Source: Comamonadaceae bacterium
GTDB lineage: Bacteria > Pseudomonadota > Gammaproteobacteria > Burkholderiales > Burkholderiaceae_C
DNA: 64,000 nucleotides
NCBI GenBank assembly: GCA_027486495.1
Contig: JAIXOZ010000078.1
Location: 1 to 64,000, forward strand
Reading direction: 5' to 3'
The notes below the pieces were generated by a model. The model did not search any database. It saw only the letters and a list, made by a program, of their open reading frames with translations, and had not been told where the DNA came from. Positions 35,948 through 43,036 of this stretch are shown here, piece by piece. The first letter of the stretch is position 1. Each line of letters starts with the position of its first letter. The translations under genes and the position numbers were made by a program.

Positions 35948-37443
35948 CGTGCGACACCCGACACAGCGTCCAGACTGGCCCAGGCTTCCTCTGCCGACAC
36001 GCCGGGCGGTGGCGTAAAGGCAATAAACGCTTCTTCACCGACAGCTTTTTGGCCGCCATAAGCGTCGGCCTTGGCCCGCTGCGCGGCTTTGGCCCGGTCG
36101 TCTTGCAACTGTGGGTCACAGATGGACAGCAGCACCGGCATGAGGCGTCGCTCGATGGCGTCGCCTTGCGCAGTACCGTGCAAATCGTGCAGTTCATCGG
36201 GGTCAGCACAAAGATCAAACGTCTGGGTGGGCATGCCCACATGGACGATCATTTTGTCGTCGCGCAGCCGGACCAAATAGGCTGCTGAGCGCGAGCCCTG
36301 CGCATGGTATTCGGCAAACACGGGACGCTCCAGGTCGTCCTGTCCTCGTGCCGCCGGCAACAGCGATACGCCTGGCAGATCGGCGTCAGCCGGTTGCGCT
36401 TGCGCGCCTGTCATGTCAAGGAGTGTCGGAAATAGATCCACATGCGAGACCAGTTGCTGTGAAACATGATCGGCTTGAATACCCGGTCCTGCCAGAATCA
36501 GTGGCACCCCGACTGCACCCTCAAACATCGATCGTTTGCCGAACAGGCCTTGCGCGCCAAACAACTCGCCATGGTCGCTGGTGTACATCAAGCGGGTGGC
36601 CTCGTATATTTGAAGAGACATCATCTCTTGGAGTACGACGCCGATCTGCTCGTCCATGTGCGTGATCAAACCAAAATAGCTCGCAGCGATACGTTGCAGT
36701 ACAGCCGGGTCGAGTTCAGGCGGCATGCCGTCGAGTTGGCGCGCGAACTCGACAGACGGATGAAAAGCCGTGGCCTTCATGTCAGGCGGTAGAGGCATGT
36801 CCTGCTGTGGGTACATGTCCAAAAAACGTTTGGCCACGGTAAATGGCGGATGGGGGCTGATGTAAGACACGATCAGTACCGATGTTTTGTTCTCTGTGGG
36901 TTCATGCTCCCGTAGCCAGGCCACGGCCTGCTCGGTAATTTGACGGTCGTAGTCTTGGTAATGGGTGTCACCTTCTTTGGACAAATCGTCATACAAACCC
37001 ATCATCACGCCGGGCTCTTTGGGTTTTTGTGCATCGAAGCCACGCAACAGTCCTTTGAGAGCGCCTTTGCCTTCATGCAAGTGCATGGGCAATATTTCTT
37101 TGTTGAACCCGTTGTCGTCGTCGCCGCTGCGGTAATGCAATTTGCCGATGGCTGTCACATGGTGCCCCTGTTCGCGCAGGCGATGCATCCAACTGGAGAT
37201 GGCACCGTCATAGGCCATGACATTGTCCCAATAGCCGGTTTGGTGCGGGTAGCGGCCGGTCGCCATGGCTGCCCGCGCCGGGCAGCAAAGGGGACTGGTG
37301 CTGTAGGCATTGGCAAAACGCGTTCCACGCTTGGCGATGGCGTTGATGTTCGGTGTGTGTACGACCGGGTGCCCGTAGCAGCCGACCACTGACCGGTTGT
37401 GGTTGTCAGCGACGAAGATCACAAGGCGTTGGTGTGCGGGCAT
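35944..37443 (-). CDS. Type I sulfatase (choline-sulfatase/PMH-like size class)
   Basis: A 499-aa sulfatase with the formylglycine motif CCPARAAMATG near residue 52 and the metal site YTSDHGELFGAQGLFGKRSMFEG near residue 290; the N-terminal metal pair is ADNHNRS, so the usual second Asp is Asn. No signal peptide. GAGGCTCC precedes the ATG. It is first of the operon sulfatase-PLP lyase-ALDH and divergent from a GntR regulator across a palindromic region. It belongs to a shorter subgroup than the 767-aa enzyme, so the two probably have different substrates. Confidence 0.88.
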   Translation of the reverse strand: MPAHQRLVIFVADNHNRSVVGCYGHPVVHTPNINAIAKRGTRFANAYSTSPLCCPARAAMATGRYPHQTGYWDNVMAYDGAISSWMHRLREQGHHVTAIGKLHYRSGDDDNGFNKEILPMHLHEGKGALKGLLRGFDAQKPKEPGVMMGLYDDLSKEGDTHYQDYDRQITEQAVAWLREHEPTENKTSVLIVSYISPHPPFTVAKRFLDMYPQQDMPLPPDMKATAFHPSVEFARQLDGMPPELDPAVLQRIAASYFGLITHMDEQIGVVLQEMMSLQIYEATRLMYTSDHGELFGAQGLFGKRSMFEGAVGVPLILAGPGIQADHVSQQLVSHVDLFPTLLDMTGAQAQPADADLPGVSLLPAARGQDDLERPVFAEYHAQGSRSAAYLVRLRDDKMIVHVGMPTQTFDLCADPDELHDLHGTAQGDAIERRLMPVLLSICDPQLQDDRAKAAQRAKADAYGGQKAVGEEAFIAFTPPPGVSAEEAWASLDAVSGVAR

Positions 37444-37464
37444 CTGAGGCTCCTGGTATATAGA

Positions 37465-37499
37465 TTTGCTAAATTATGCTGGTTAACTAGCAAACCAGC
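37465..37499. promoter_or_regulatory. Nested palindromes between sulfatase operon and GntR gene
   Basis: Two interleaved perfect 7-bp inverted repeats: TTTGCTA (37465-37471) with TAGCAAA (37488-37494), and GCTGGTT (37478-37484) with AACCAGC (37493-37499), around GTTAAC. They lie between divergent starts at 37443 and 37585 and are candidate operators for the GntR regulator. Confidence 0.6.
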
Positions 37500-37584
37500 A
37501 ACATGACTGTTGCCATTGCGCCTTATCATGTGTTTTGTTTCACCTCACTTGCTCCCATAAAGTCAATTTCAGGAGCCTTTTGCC

Positions 37585-38325
37585 TTGACTGCTGCCCACA
37601 ACAAGTCGCCGCTTTATCACAGCATTGCTGGAGCCCTGCGGGCCCTGATTGCGAGTGGAGAGTTGAAAGTAGGGGCCCAATTGCCGACGATTGCTGCGAT
37701 GGCCAAACGCTATAACGTCGCGCCTGTCACCGTGCGTGAAGCACTCAGACTGCTGACCGAGGAAGGCTTGATTCGTGGTCGCCGTGGCAGTGGCACATTT
37801 GTCAACGAGGCGCCGCCGCGATTGACCTCACCTGTCACCGAAGCAGGGTGGCCCCAATTGCCGCATAACCTGCGCGAGCACCGAGGTCGAATTTTGGAAA
37901 CGGATGACGCACCGCCGCCGCTATTGCTGCATGAAGGCACTCTGGCGGCTGCCTATCGGCGGATGCGACGCGTGCATCTGGATGAGCGTTCAGAACCTTT
38001 TCGGGTAGTAGAGCTCTTTGTGGCTCGTCACTACTACGATCAAGCGCCCAGTCGATTCGACCAAGAGATGGTGTTGGTGGTGCTGGAGGAATTGGATGCG
38101 GTCAACTTGGTGGAAATGCGACAAAGCTTCAGCCTGACCATCGCCGACGCAGAGGTGGCGGCGCACCTGGGTGTACATGCTGGCGATCCTTTGGGGCGGC
38201 TCAGACGCTCGCTGGTAGATTCACGCGGTGTTGTGGTGTATTTTTCTATTGCGCTGATCCGTTCGGATCGGATCTCGCTGGCCTGGTCGATGCGCCGACC
38301 CGTGCCGCAAAACCCCAGCGCTTGA
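37585..38325 (+). CDS. GntR-family regulator, HutC/UTRA type
   Basis: A 246-aa regulator: N-terminal winged helix-turn-helix (AALRALIASGELKVGAQLPTIAAMAKRYNVAPVTVREALRLL, about residues 12-53) and a UTRA ligand-binding domain (YRRMRRVHLDERSEPF onward). A TTG start at 37585 has AGGAG 9 bases upstream. Its TGA lies inside a 51-bp repeat shared with the gene at 39952-40857, so the last few codons may derive from a recombination event. Confidence 0.85.
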   Translation: MTAAHNKSPLYHSIAGALRALIASGELKVGAQLPTIAAMAKRYNVAPVTVREALRLLTEEGLIRGRRGSGTFVNEAPPRLTSPVTEAGWPQLPHNLREHRGRILETDDAPPPLLLHEGTLAAAYRRMRRVHLDERSEPFRVVELFVARHYYDQAPSRFDQEMVLVVLEELDAVNLVEMRQSFSLTIADAEVAAHLGVHAGDPLGRLRRSLVDSRGVVVYFSIALIRSDRISLAWSMRRPVPQNPSA

Positions 38326-38367
38326 CCAATTTGCCGTTGGCCACGCCACAGGTGTATGGGGCTTGGT
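38317..38367. repeat. 51-bp repeat, copy matching the 3' end of the gene at 39952-40857
   Basis: From AGCGCTTGACCAA to GGGGCTTGGT it matches 40080-40130 with only a handful of mismatches. It overlaps the GntR stop and directly precedes lpdA copy D, so it is a second foreign scrap at the same junction. Confidence 0.8.
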
Positions 38368-38371
38368 TTGT

Positions 38372-38518
38372 GCTGTGAACATCGGCAAAGCCATCCACCC
38401 ACACCCCGCGCTGTGCGGATGCATCGGCATGGCGGCTGCGGCGGTGGCGGTGGCGGTGGCGCTGGCGGTGGCGCTGGCGAACGGCTCTTGCTTGGACATG
38501 CCTCCAGCAAGCAACTAA
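38372..38518 (+). pseudogene. lpdA: lpdA 3'-terminal fragment, copy D
   Basis: Encodes the last ~45 codons of Lpd: NIGKAIHPHPAL, IGMAAA, then a repeat expansion replacing EVA, then NGSCLDMPP and TAA. The Lpd sequence DIGKTIHPHP...SIGMAAEVAHGSCTDLPPGKK is clearly recognisable. It holds just the part missing from copy C. Confidence 0.8.
38431..38479 (+). repeat. GGCGGT/GGCGCT hexamer microsatellite inside lpdA copy D
   Basis: Eight or so tandem imperfect hexamers (GGCGGT, GGCGCT) extend the Ala codons of the lpdA remnant. Such arrays arise by slippage in sequence no longer under selection. Confidence 0.75.
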
Positions 38519-38602
38519 AACCAAAAGCAGCTGAAGGGCTAAATAATTCAGCTGCTGAGCAGGGATACGCCCTGAAGTTGATGAGGACGAAGAGGGGTCA
38601 TT

Positions 38603-39043
38603 TCATATCCCGCGCTGTGTTGGCTCGGATAATTCTTTTTCCAAATCCCGCTGCAACCCGATCCATGCAGGGTCAAAACTGAGTTTTTTGGACAACGGGG
38701 TCCCGGGCTCCACGACACGCCAAAACGGTGGCAAATCGGCCAGCGGGACATTTCCCCCGTTGTGCTCCTGCCAAGCGTACTCCGCAACAATGCGCAAAAA
38801 AATGGAGGTCGATACGGGGCACGTGGCATCGCAGCTTTGTGCGAGGGCAATTTTTTGACGAAATTGCTGCAGAGATACCGTTTCACCTGGCCGAATTTTT
38901 CTGAGCTCATCGGCAATCTCTTGCGGGCTGGAAATGTGCAGTTTTGAGCCGCTTTTCACGCCTGCGAAGTCTTTTTCAAGAACGACATGGTGTGGCGGTT
39001 TGGTTGCCATTTTGTCTTTCCAAGTTTTTTTAGCTCTTGGCAT
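38603..39043 (-). CDS. MGMT-like (alkyltransferase-like) small protein
   Basis: A 146-aa protein. The core (RKIRPGETVSLQQFRQKIALAQSCDATCPVSTSIFLRIVAEYA, about residues 47-90) followed by PPFWRVVEPG resembles a poorly studied family annotated as MGMT-like, whose pattern is RVPxGxxTTxxxIRxxLA...CPxxTGIF. The canonical alkyltransferase PCHR motif is absent, so repair activity is not implied. It stands alone between lpdA copies D and E. The ATG at 39043 is used; a second ATG 11 codons on is possible. Confidence 0.55.
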   Translation of the reverse strand: MPRAKKTWKDKMATKPPHHVVLEKDFAGVKSGSKLHISSPQEIADELRKIRPGETVSLQQFRQKIALAQSCDATCPVSTSIFLRIVAEYAWQEHNGGNVPLADLPPFWRVVEPGTPLSKKLSFDPAWIGLQRDLEKELSEPTQRGI

Positions 39044-39159
39044 GGTCAGTGAATGTGAAGTGTTGATGGTTTAATTTTCTTCTCTTGGCTGGATGATGCA
39101 AGTCATGCCAGTCAACCCCTATCCTTATTGGATAACCCTTTTTCTACTTTTGAAGGGTC
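39044..39159. other. AT-richer spacer before lpdA copy E
   Basis: Promoter space for the MGMT-like gene; no recognisable gene. The composition is visibly more AT-rich than the neighbouring genes. Confidence 0.4.
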
Positions 39160-39283
39160 ACACCGACCCCGAAGTGGCTTGGATGGGCTTGACCTAGACC
39201 CGATCTAAAGCGCAAGGGATCTAGGTGAAAAAGGGCTTGTTTTCTTGAACCGCCTGCGGCCGCGCCATGGCCAACGGGCGCAA
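39160..39283 (+). pseudogene. lpdA: lpdA internal fragment, copy E
   Basis: Covers HTDPEVAWMGLT-stop-TRSKAQGI-stop-VKKGLFS-stop-TACGRAMANGRN, the middle of the Lpd C-terminal part. The first TAG (GGCTTGACCTAGACC) is identical to that in copy A, so A and E are closer relatives of each other than of B and C. Two more stops follow. Confidence 0.8.
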
Positions 39284-39335
39284 CAGTTCAGGGGCCTGTC
39301 CTTCAAAAAGCCCTCAAGCATGAAGACTCACCATG

Positions 39336-39370
39336 AAAAAGCCGCTGAGCTATCGCTTCAGCGGCTTTTT
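39336..39370. terminator. Bidirectional rho-independent terminator
   Basis: A perfect 13-bp stem (AAAAAGCCGCTGA against TCAGCGGCTTTTT) with a 9-nt loop lies 23 bases beyond the stop of the - strand exported-protein gene. A- and T-runs on both sides allow termination in either direction. Confidence 0.85.
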
Positions 39371-39392
39371 TTCAATGTCGGAATCTGTGGTT

Positions 39393-39755
39393 TCAGCGCT
39401 TTTCGTAGGTCAAAGTTTCCTTGTCCTCGGTCACGATCACGCGTGTTGTTGGCGTGAAGCTTTTGATCTCAAAATTCATCTTCAACCCGGCTTTGATGGT
39501 CAGCACCTTGTTGTCGGGGGACATGCTCCAAGTGCCACGCGTGCCATCTTTGCCCAAAATGCTTTGGAAGACGTTGGGAGCTGAAAACACCTGAAACACT
39601 TGCGTGGTACCCAGTTCACGCTCGATGTTCATGGTTTTGCCTTTAGGGTCTTTGTAATCAACCAACTGCCACTTGCCGATCAGCTCGGTCGCTGTTTGCG
39701 CAAAACCCATGGTGGCCGTTGTGCAAAGTGCCAATGCTGTGAGCCATTTTTTCAT
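39393..39755 (-). CDS. Small exported protein, lipocalin-like
   Basis: A 120-aa protein with a clear Sec signal peptide (MKKWLTALALCTTATMGFAQ, cleavage after about residue 19) and a beta-rich remainder starting TELIGKWQLVDYKDPKGK, typical of lipocalin-like/DUF families. No lipobox Cys, so probably soluble in the periplasm. It is a single-gene unit with its own terminator. Function unknown. Confidence 0.7.
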   Translation of the reverse strand: MKKWLTALALCTTATMGFAQTATELIGKWQLVDYKDPKGKTMNIERELGTTQVFQVFSAPNVFQSILGKDGTRGTWSMSPDNKVLTIKAGLKMNFEIKSFTPTTRVIVTEDKETLTYEKR

Positions 39756-39951
39756 GTCATCTTTCCTTATTCAGTTTGTTCTGTGCCCTGTGCACGGAGA
39801 CAGGGCCACATTTTTGCCGAATTAAATTACCAATAAAGAATTCACTTGAAGATATTGGTAACAATTTGAAAAGACAAAGTGTGATTGATGCAAGGGACTC
39901 GAACACCACCAATGGGCATAGCCTGGACTTGGGGGTGTTCCCAAGGCTTTC
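39756..39951. other. Spacer between convergent/tandem - strand genes
   Basis: AT-rich promoter space of the exported-protein gene; no gene recognised. Confidence 0.35.
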
Positions 39952-40857
39952 TCAATGCGCACCGAGGTAGCACCCCTCAGCCCGCGCCCCATCTGCCTCT
40001 TCACCTTCCTCGCTGCACAACGCAGCGATCAAGGCCTGGTCCACCACTTGGCCGGGCAGCAGCAGCTCTTCATTTGTCCAGCGCTTGACCAAGTGGCCGT
40101 TGGCCACGCCGCCGGTGTGTGGGGCTTGGTAGGCGCGGCGGTGTTGCATGGTTAGCCGGCTGTTGGCGTTGGCAATGAAGCGACTTTCGCCCAAGGCCCA
40201 AGGCTCAAAGTAGGCGTTGGCGGCGGCGTCCACTTGGCGGAAATAGCTGCGTGCGCCTTCGGCATTGAGCTTTTTGCGCACCGTGCGGGTGATCAGGCCT
40301 TGCAAGTGATCCAGCGCGGCACCGTCCATCTGATCGATGGTTTCGGTCCTCATGTCTTGCGCGGCCAAGGCTGTGAAGGTGGCCAAGTCAGTGGGCAGCA
40401 CTTGCACCATGGCTTTGACCACATTGCGGTGGGGCGCCACAGCGGTGGCCACGCCGCGTGTTTGCGGCTGAATGGGGCAGCGAATTTCCACAAAGCGTGG
40501 CTTGACGGGGCCTGTGCACCCGTCGTGGTGGTAATACTCGCCTTGGCTCAGCCGCCCTTTGCTGGAGCGCCCACGAACATCGCGGTAGCTGGGGTGTTGG
40601 GTGTGCACATTCAGGCAGACCACCAGGCCTGTGTCATCGACCAATTGGTAAAAGGCCTCGCGCCATTCGGGCAACAAAAGTTTGTCGTGCAGGTAATCGT
40701 TGGGTGGGGCGACTTCTTGGCCCTCAAAGCTCTTTTCCTCGCCCTCGATCACCAACACAAAGGGCTTGGGCCGACGCACCCGCCACAAAGTGTTGGCCAA
40801 GTTCAAAGTCGAATGCGTGGTGGCAGGGTGGGGTGGGGCGTTTGTGCTGGGGGCCAT
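39952..40857 (-). CDS. Possible Fe(II)/2-oxoglutarate-dependent oxygenase-like protein
   Basis: A 301-aa protein I cannot assign firmly. Residues GEYYHHDGCTGP (about 107-118) hold an HxD-like element, and NANSRLTMQHRRAYQAPHTGG (about 230-250) could be the distal His/Arg element of a TauD/clavaminate-synthase-like fold. Spacing of about 125 residues between them fits that fold. No signal peptide. Its last part (HLVKRWTNEELL) was copied into the GntR/lpdA-D junction at 38317. It is otherwise a stand-alone gene. Confidence 0.4.
   Translation of the reverse strand: MAPSTNAPPHPATTHSTLNLANTLWRVRRPKPFVLVIEGEEKSFEGQEVAPPNDYLHDKLLLPEWREAFYQLVDDTGLVVCLNVHTQHPSYRDVRGRSSKGRLSQGEYYHHDGCTGPVKPRFVEIRCPIQPQTRGVATAVAPHRNVVKAMVQVLPTDLATFTALAAQDMRTETIDQMDGAALDHLQGLITRTVRKKLNAEGARSYFRQVDAAANAYFEPWALGESRFIANANSRLTMQHRRAYQAPHTGGVANGHLVKRWTNEELLLPGQVVDQALIAALCSEEGEEADGARAEGCYLGAH
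40080..40130. repeat. 51-bp repeat, source copy within the gene at 39952-40857
   Basis: Matches 38317-38367 in the same orientation; here it is part of an intact reading frame, so this is the likely origin. Confidence 0.75.
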
Positions 40858-41094
40858 GAGGCAATTTTAGAGTGTCGACAGCAGCGTTCCGGCTGGCTGG
40901 ATCTCGGACGCCAGCCTCTGTTGCAGTCAATGGCCTCGATATTCATCCGCGAATCCCTCACATGGTGTGCCCGAGGGCTCTCCTGGTGACTGTTGGATGG
41001 AGTCGAATGCTGTAAATTGAGTTGTGTGCCTTGCTCATGACTTTTTGAGGGACACGGTTTTGTCCACCTTTCGATTTCCCATTGACTTGAACCC

Positions 41095-41997
41095 ATGACC
41101 CATCCCAATGCGCCCCCCGTGCGGGCCGATCACCCGCTGCAAGGCATTGCCTGGATGGTGGCAGGGGTGTTTTTGCTGTCGGTCATGGATGCCTTGTCCA
41201 AGCATGCGGTGTCCCAGTTGTCGATTCCCGTGTTGATTGCAGCGCGATCGGCCATGGTGCTTCTTTTGCTGCTGCCATGGGTGCTGCGCAGCGGGGGGTG
41301 GTCGGCATTGCGTACGCGCCGTCCTGGCGCTCATTTTTTGCGTGGCTTGTTGGCGGTGTGTTCCATGCTGGCTTTTTTTGAGAGCTTGCGATTGTTGCCC
41401 TTGGCCACGGTGATTGCCGTCAGTTTTGCCGCGCCGCTGTTCATGACGCTGTTGTCTGTGCCCTTGCTCAAAGAGCGTGTAGGGGCGCACCGCTGGGGCG
41501 CGTTGGTGGCGGGCTTTTTGGGCGTGAGCCTGATCGTCGGGCCGCAGGCGATGGATGGCGAGTTGGGTCTGGGGGCTTGGCTTGCTTTGGTGGCGGCATT
41601 TTTTTATGCCGCTTCGATGACCTGTGTGCGTTGGCTTTCACCCACCGAGAGCGACCTGTCCATGTTGGTCTGGCAGAACCTGACAATGGGTCTGGCGGGT
41701 ACGGTGGGTTTGCTTTTTGTGCCCTGGAGCGTGGCGCCAGGCATGTGGCCGGTCATGGCTTTGATGGCCATTTTGGTGTTGCTGGGCCAGCGTTGCACCT
41801 TTCGGGCCTTTCGGCTGGCTCCAGTCGGGGTGGTGGCCCCTTTTCACTACAGCGAATTGCTGTGGTCTGCCTTGTTCGGCTGGGTGTTTTGGCAGGAGTG
41901 GCCTGGCTCACATGTTTGGTGGGGCGCGTTTTTTGTGGTCGGCGCGGGTTTGTACACCTTGTGGCGTGAGCGAACACGCACCTTGGTCGGCGATTGA
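41095..41997 (+). CDS. EamA/RhaT-family drug/metabolite transporter
   Basis: A 300-aa inner-membrane protein with ten hydrophobic segments in two EamA halves (GIAWMVAGVFLLSVMDALSKHAV; GLGAWLALVAAFFYAASMTCVRW). It belongs to the DMT superfamily of metabolite exporters; the substrate is not readable. The ATG at 41095 is the only reasonable start. The 240 bases upstream carry no other gene. Confidence 0.88.
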   Translation: MTHPNAPPVRADHPLQGIAWMVAGVFLLSVMDALSKHAVSQLSIPVLIAARSAMVLLLLLPWVLRSGGWSALRTRRPGAHFLRGLLAVCSMLAFFESLRLLPLATVIAVSFAAPLFMTLLSVPLLKERVGAHRWGALVAGFLGVSLIVGPQAMDGELGLGAWLALVAAFFYAASMTCVRWLSPTESDLSMLVWQNLTMGLAGTVGLLFVPWSVAPGMWPVMALMAILVLLGQRCTFRAFRLAPVGVVAPFHYSELLWSALFGWVFWQEWPGSHVWWGAFFVVGAGLYTLWRERTRTLVGD

Positions 41998-42032
41998 TGG
42001 GTCCTTCTTGACCTCGCAATCAGCGGCAGAGC

Positions 42033-42815
42033 TCAATCGGCATAACCCGGGTTCACCCGGTCAACCACACGCATCATGGCTTCAAAAAACAGGCGCTCAC
42101 GTTCGCTGCGGGGGTGGCGGTCCAGCGTGCTGGGGTTTTTGATGCGCTGAATCACGGATTCGGTCAGCACGTTCAGGGGCTGGCCTGTGCCCATGGCCAG
42201 CACTTGGGTGCGGCAGGCTTTTTCGAGTTTGTAGAGCCTGCGGTAGGCTTGTGCCACGGTGTCGCCCACGGTCATCACGCCATGGTTTTTCATGAATAGC
42301 ACGGTTTTGCCACCGCTCATGAGCTGCGATAAACGTTCACCCTCGGACAATTCAGCGGCCAACCCGGTGTAGTGGTCGTCGTAGGCGATGGCACCATCAA
42401 AAAAAGCCGCCGTTTGGGTGGCGGGCAGCAAACGGTTGGCTTTGAGCATGTTCAACGCCAGTGCCCAAGGCTGGTGGGTGTGCAGCACCACTTTGGCACC
42501 CGTGAGGCGGTGCACCGGGGCGTGGATCGATTGGGCCGACAGCTCCACCACACCCGTGCCTTCCAGCGTTTCACCCGCTTCGTTGAAGACCATCATGGTG
42601 CTGGCGCGGGCCTCGGACCAGTGCACGCCAAAAGGCGATATCAGGTACTGGTTTTCTCGCCCCGGCACAGCCACTGTGAAGTGGTTGTCGATGCCTTCGT
42701 CAAAGTCGTGCAGCACTGCCAAACGCAAAGCAGCGGCCAGGTGCACCTTGGCTTGCCAAACAGTGTCGCCTTGGGTGTGCGCTGTTGCTGGTGCGTGGGT
42801 TGATGCAGGTGACAT
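42033..42815 (-). CDS. Class II aldolase/adducin-family protein
   Basis: A 260-aa zinc-dependent aldolase fold: GIDNHFTVAVPG near residue 40, HAPVHRLTGAKVVLHTHQPWALAL near residues 100-120 with the metal-binding His residues, and MKNHGVMTVGDTVAQAY near residue 175. Such proteins cleave sugar phosphates or decarboxylate hydroxyacids; others are of unknown role. The ATG at 42815 is upstream of a good body; no operon partner. Confidence 0.85.
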   Translation of the reverse strand: MSPASTHAPATAHTQGDTVWQAKVHLAAALRLAVLHDFDEGIDNHFTVAVPGRENQYLISPFGVHWSEARASTMMVFNEAGETLEGTGVVELSAQSIHAPVHRLTGAKVVLHTHQPWALALNMLKANRLLPATQTAAFFDGAIAYDDHYTGLAAELSEGERLSQLMSGGKTVLFMKNHGVMTVGDTVAQAYRRLYKLEKACRTQVLAMGTGQPLNVLTESVIQRIKNPSTLDRHPRSERERLFFEAMMRVVDRVNPGYAD

Positions 42816-43036
42816 GGCGAATTTTCCAATGTTGAATGGATCATTACTTTAGGCATGTGCCGATTGCGAACCTGTCACATGCGCGGCAAACGTCAATGCC
42901 CGTTGGTCTCAGTCTGTTCGGGCGTCGATCCCGGTTTTGATCAGCTCCAGTTCCTCCTGCTGAGAAACTCTGCACGAGGCCAGACCCTGTGTGCCAGCTA
43001 TCAGCCGTGCCCAGCATCATTGAGCCATGAAACAAG

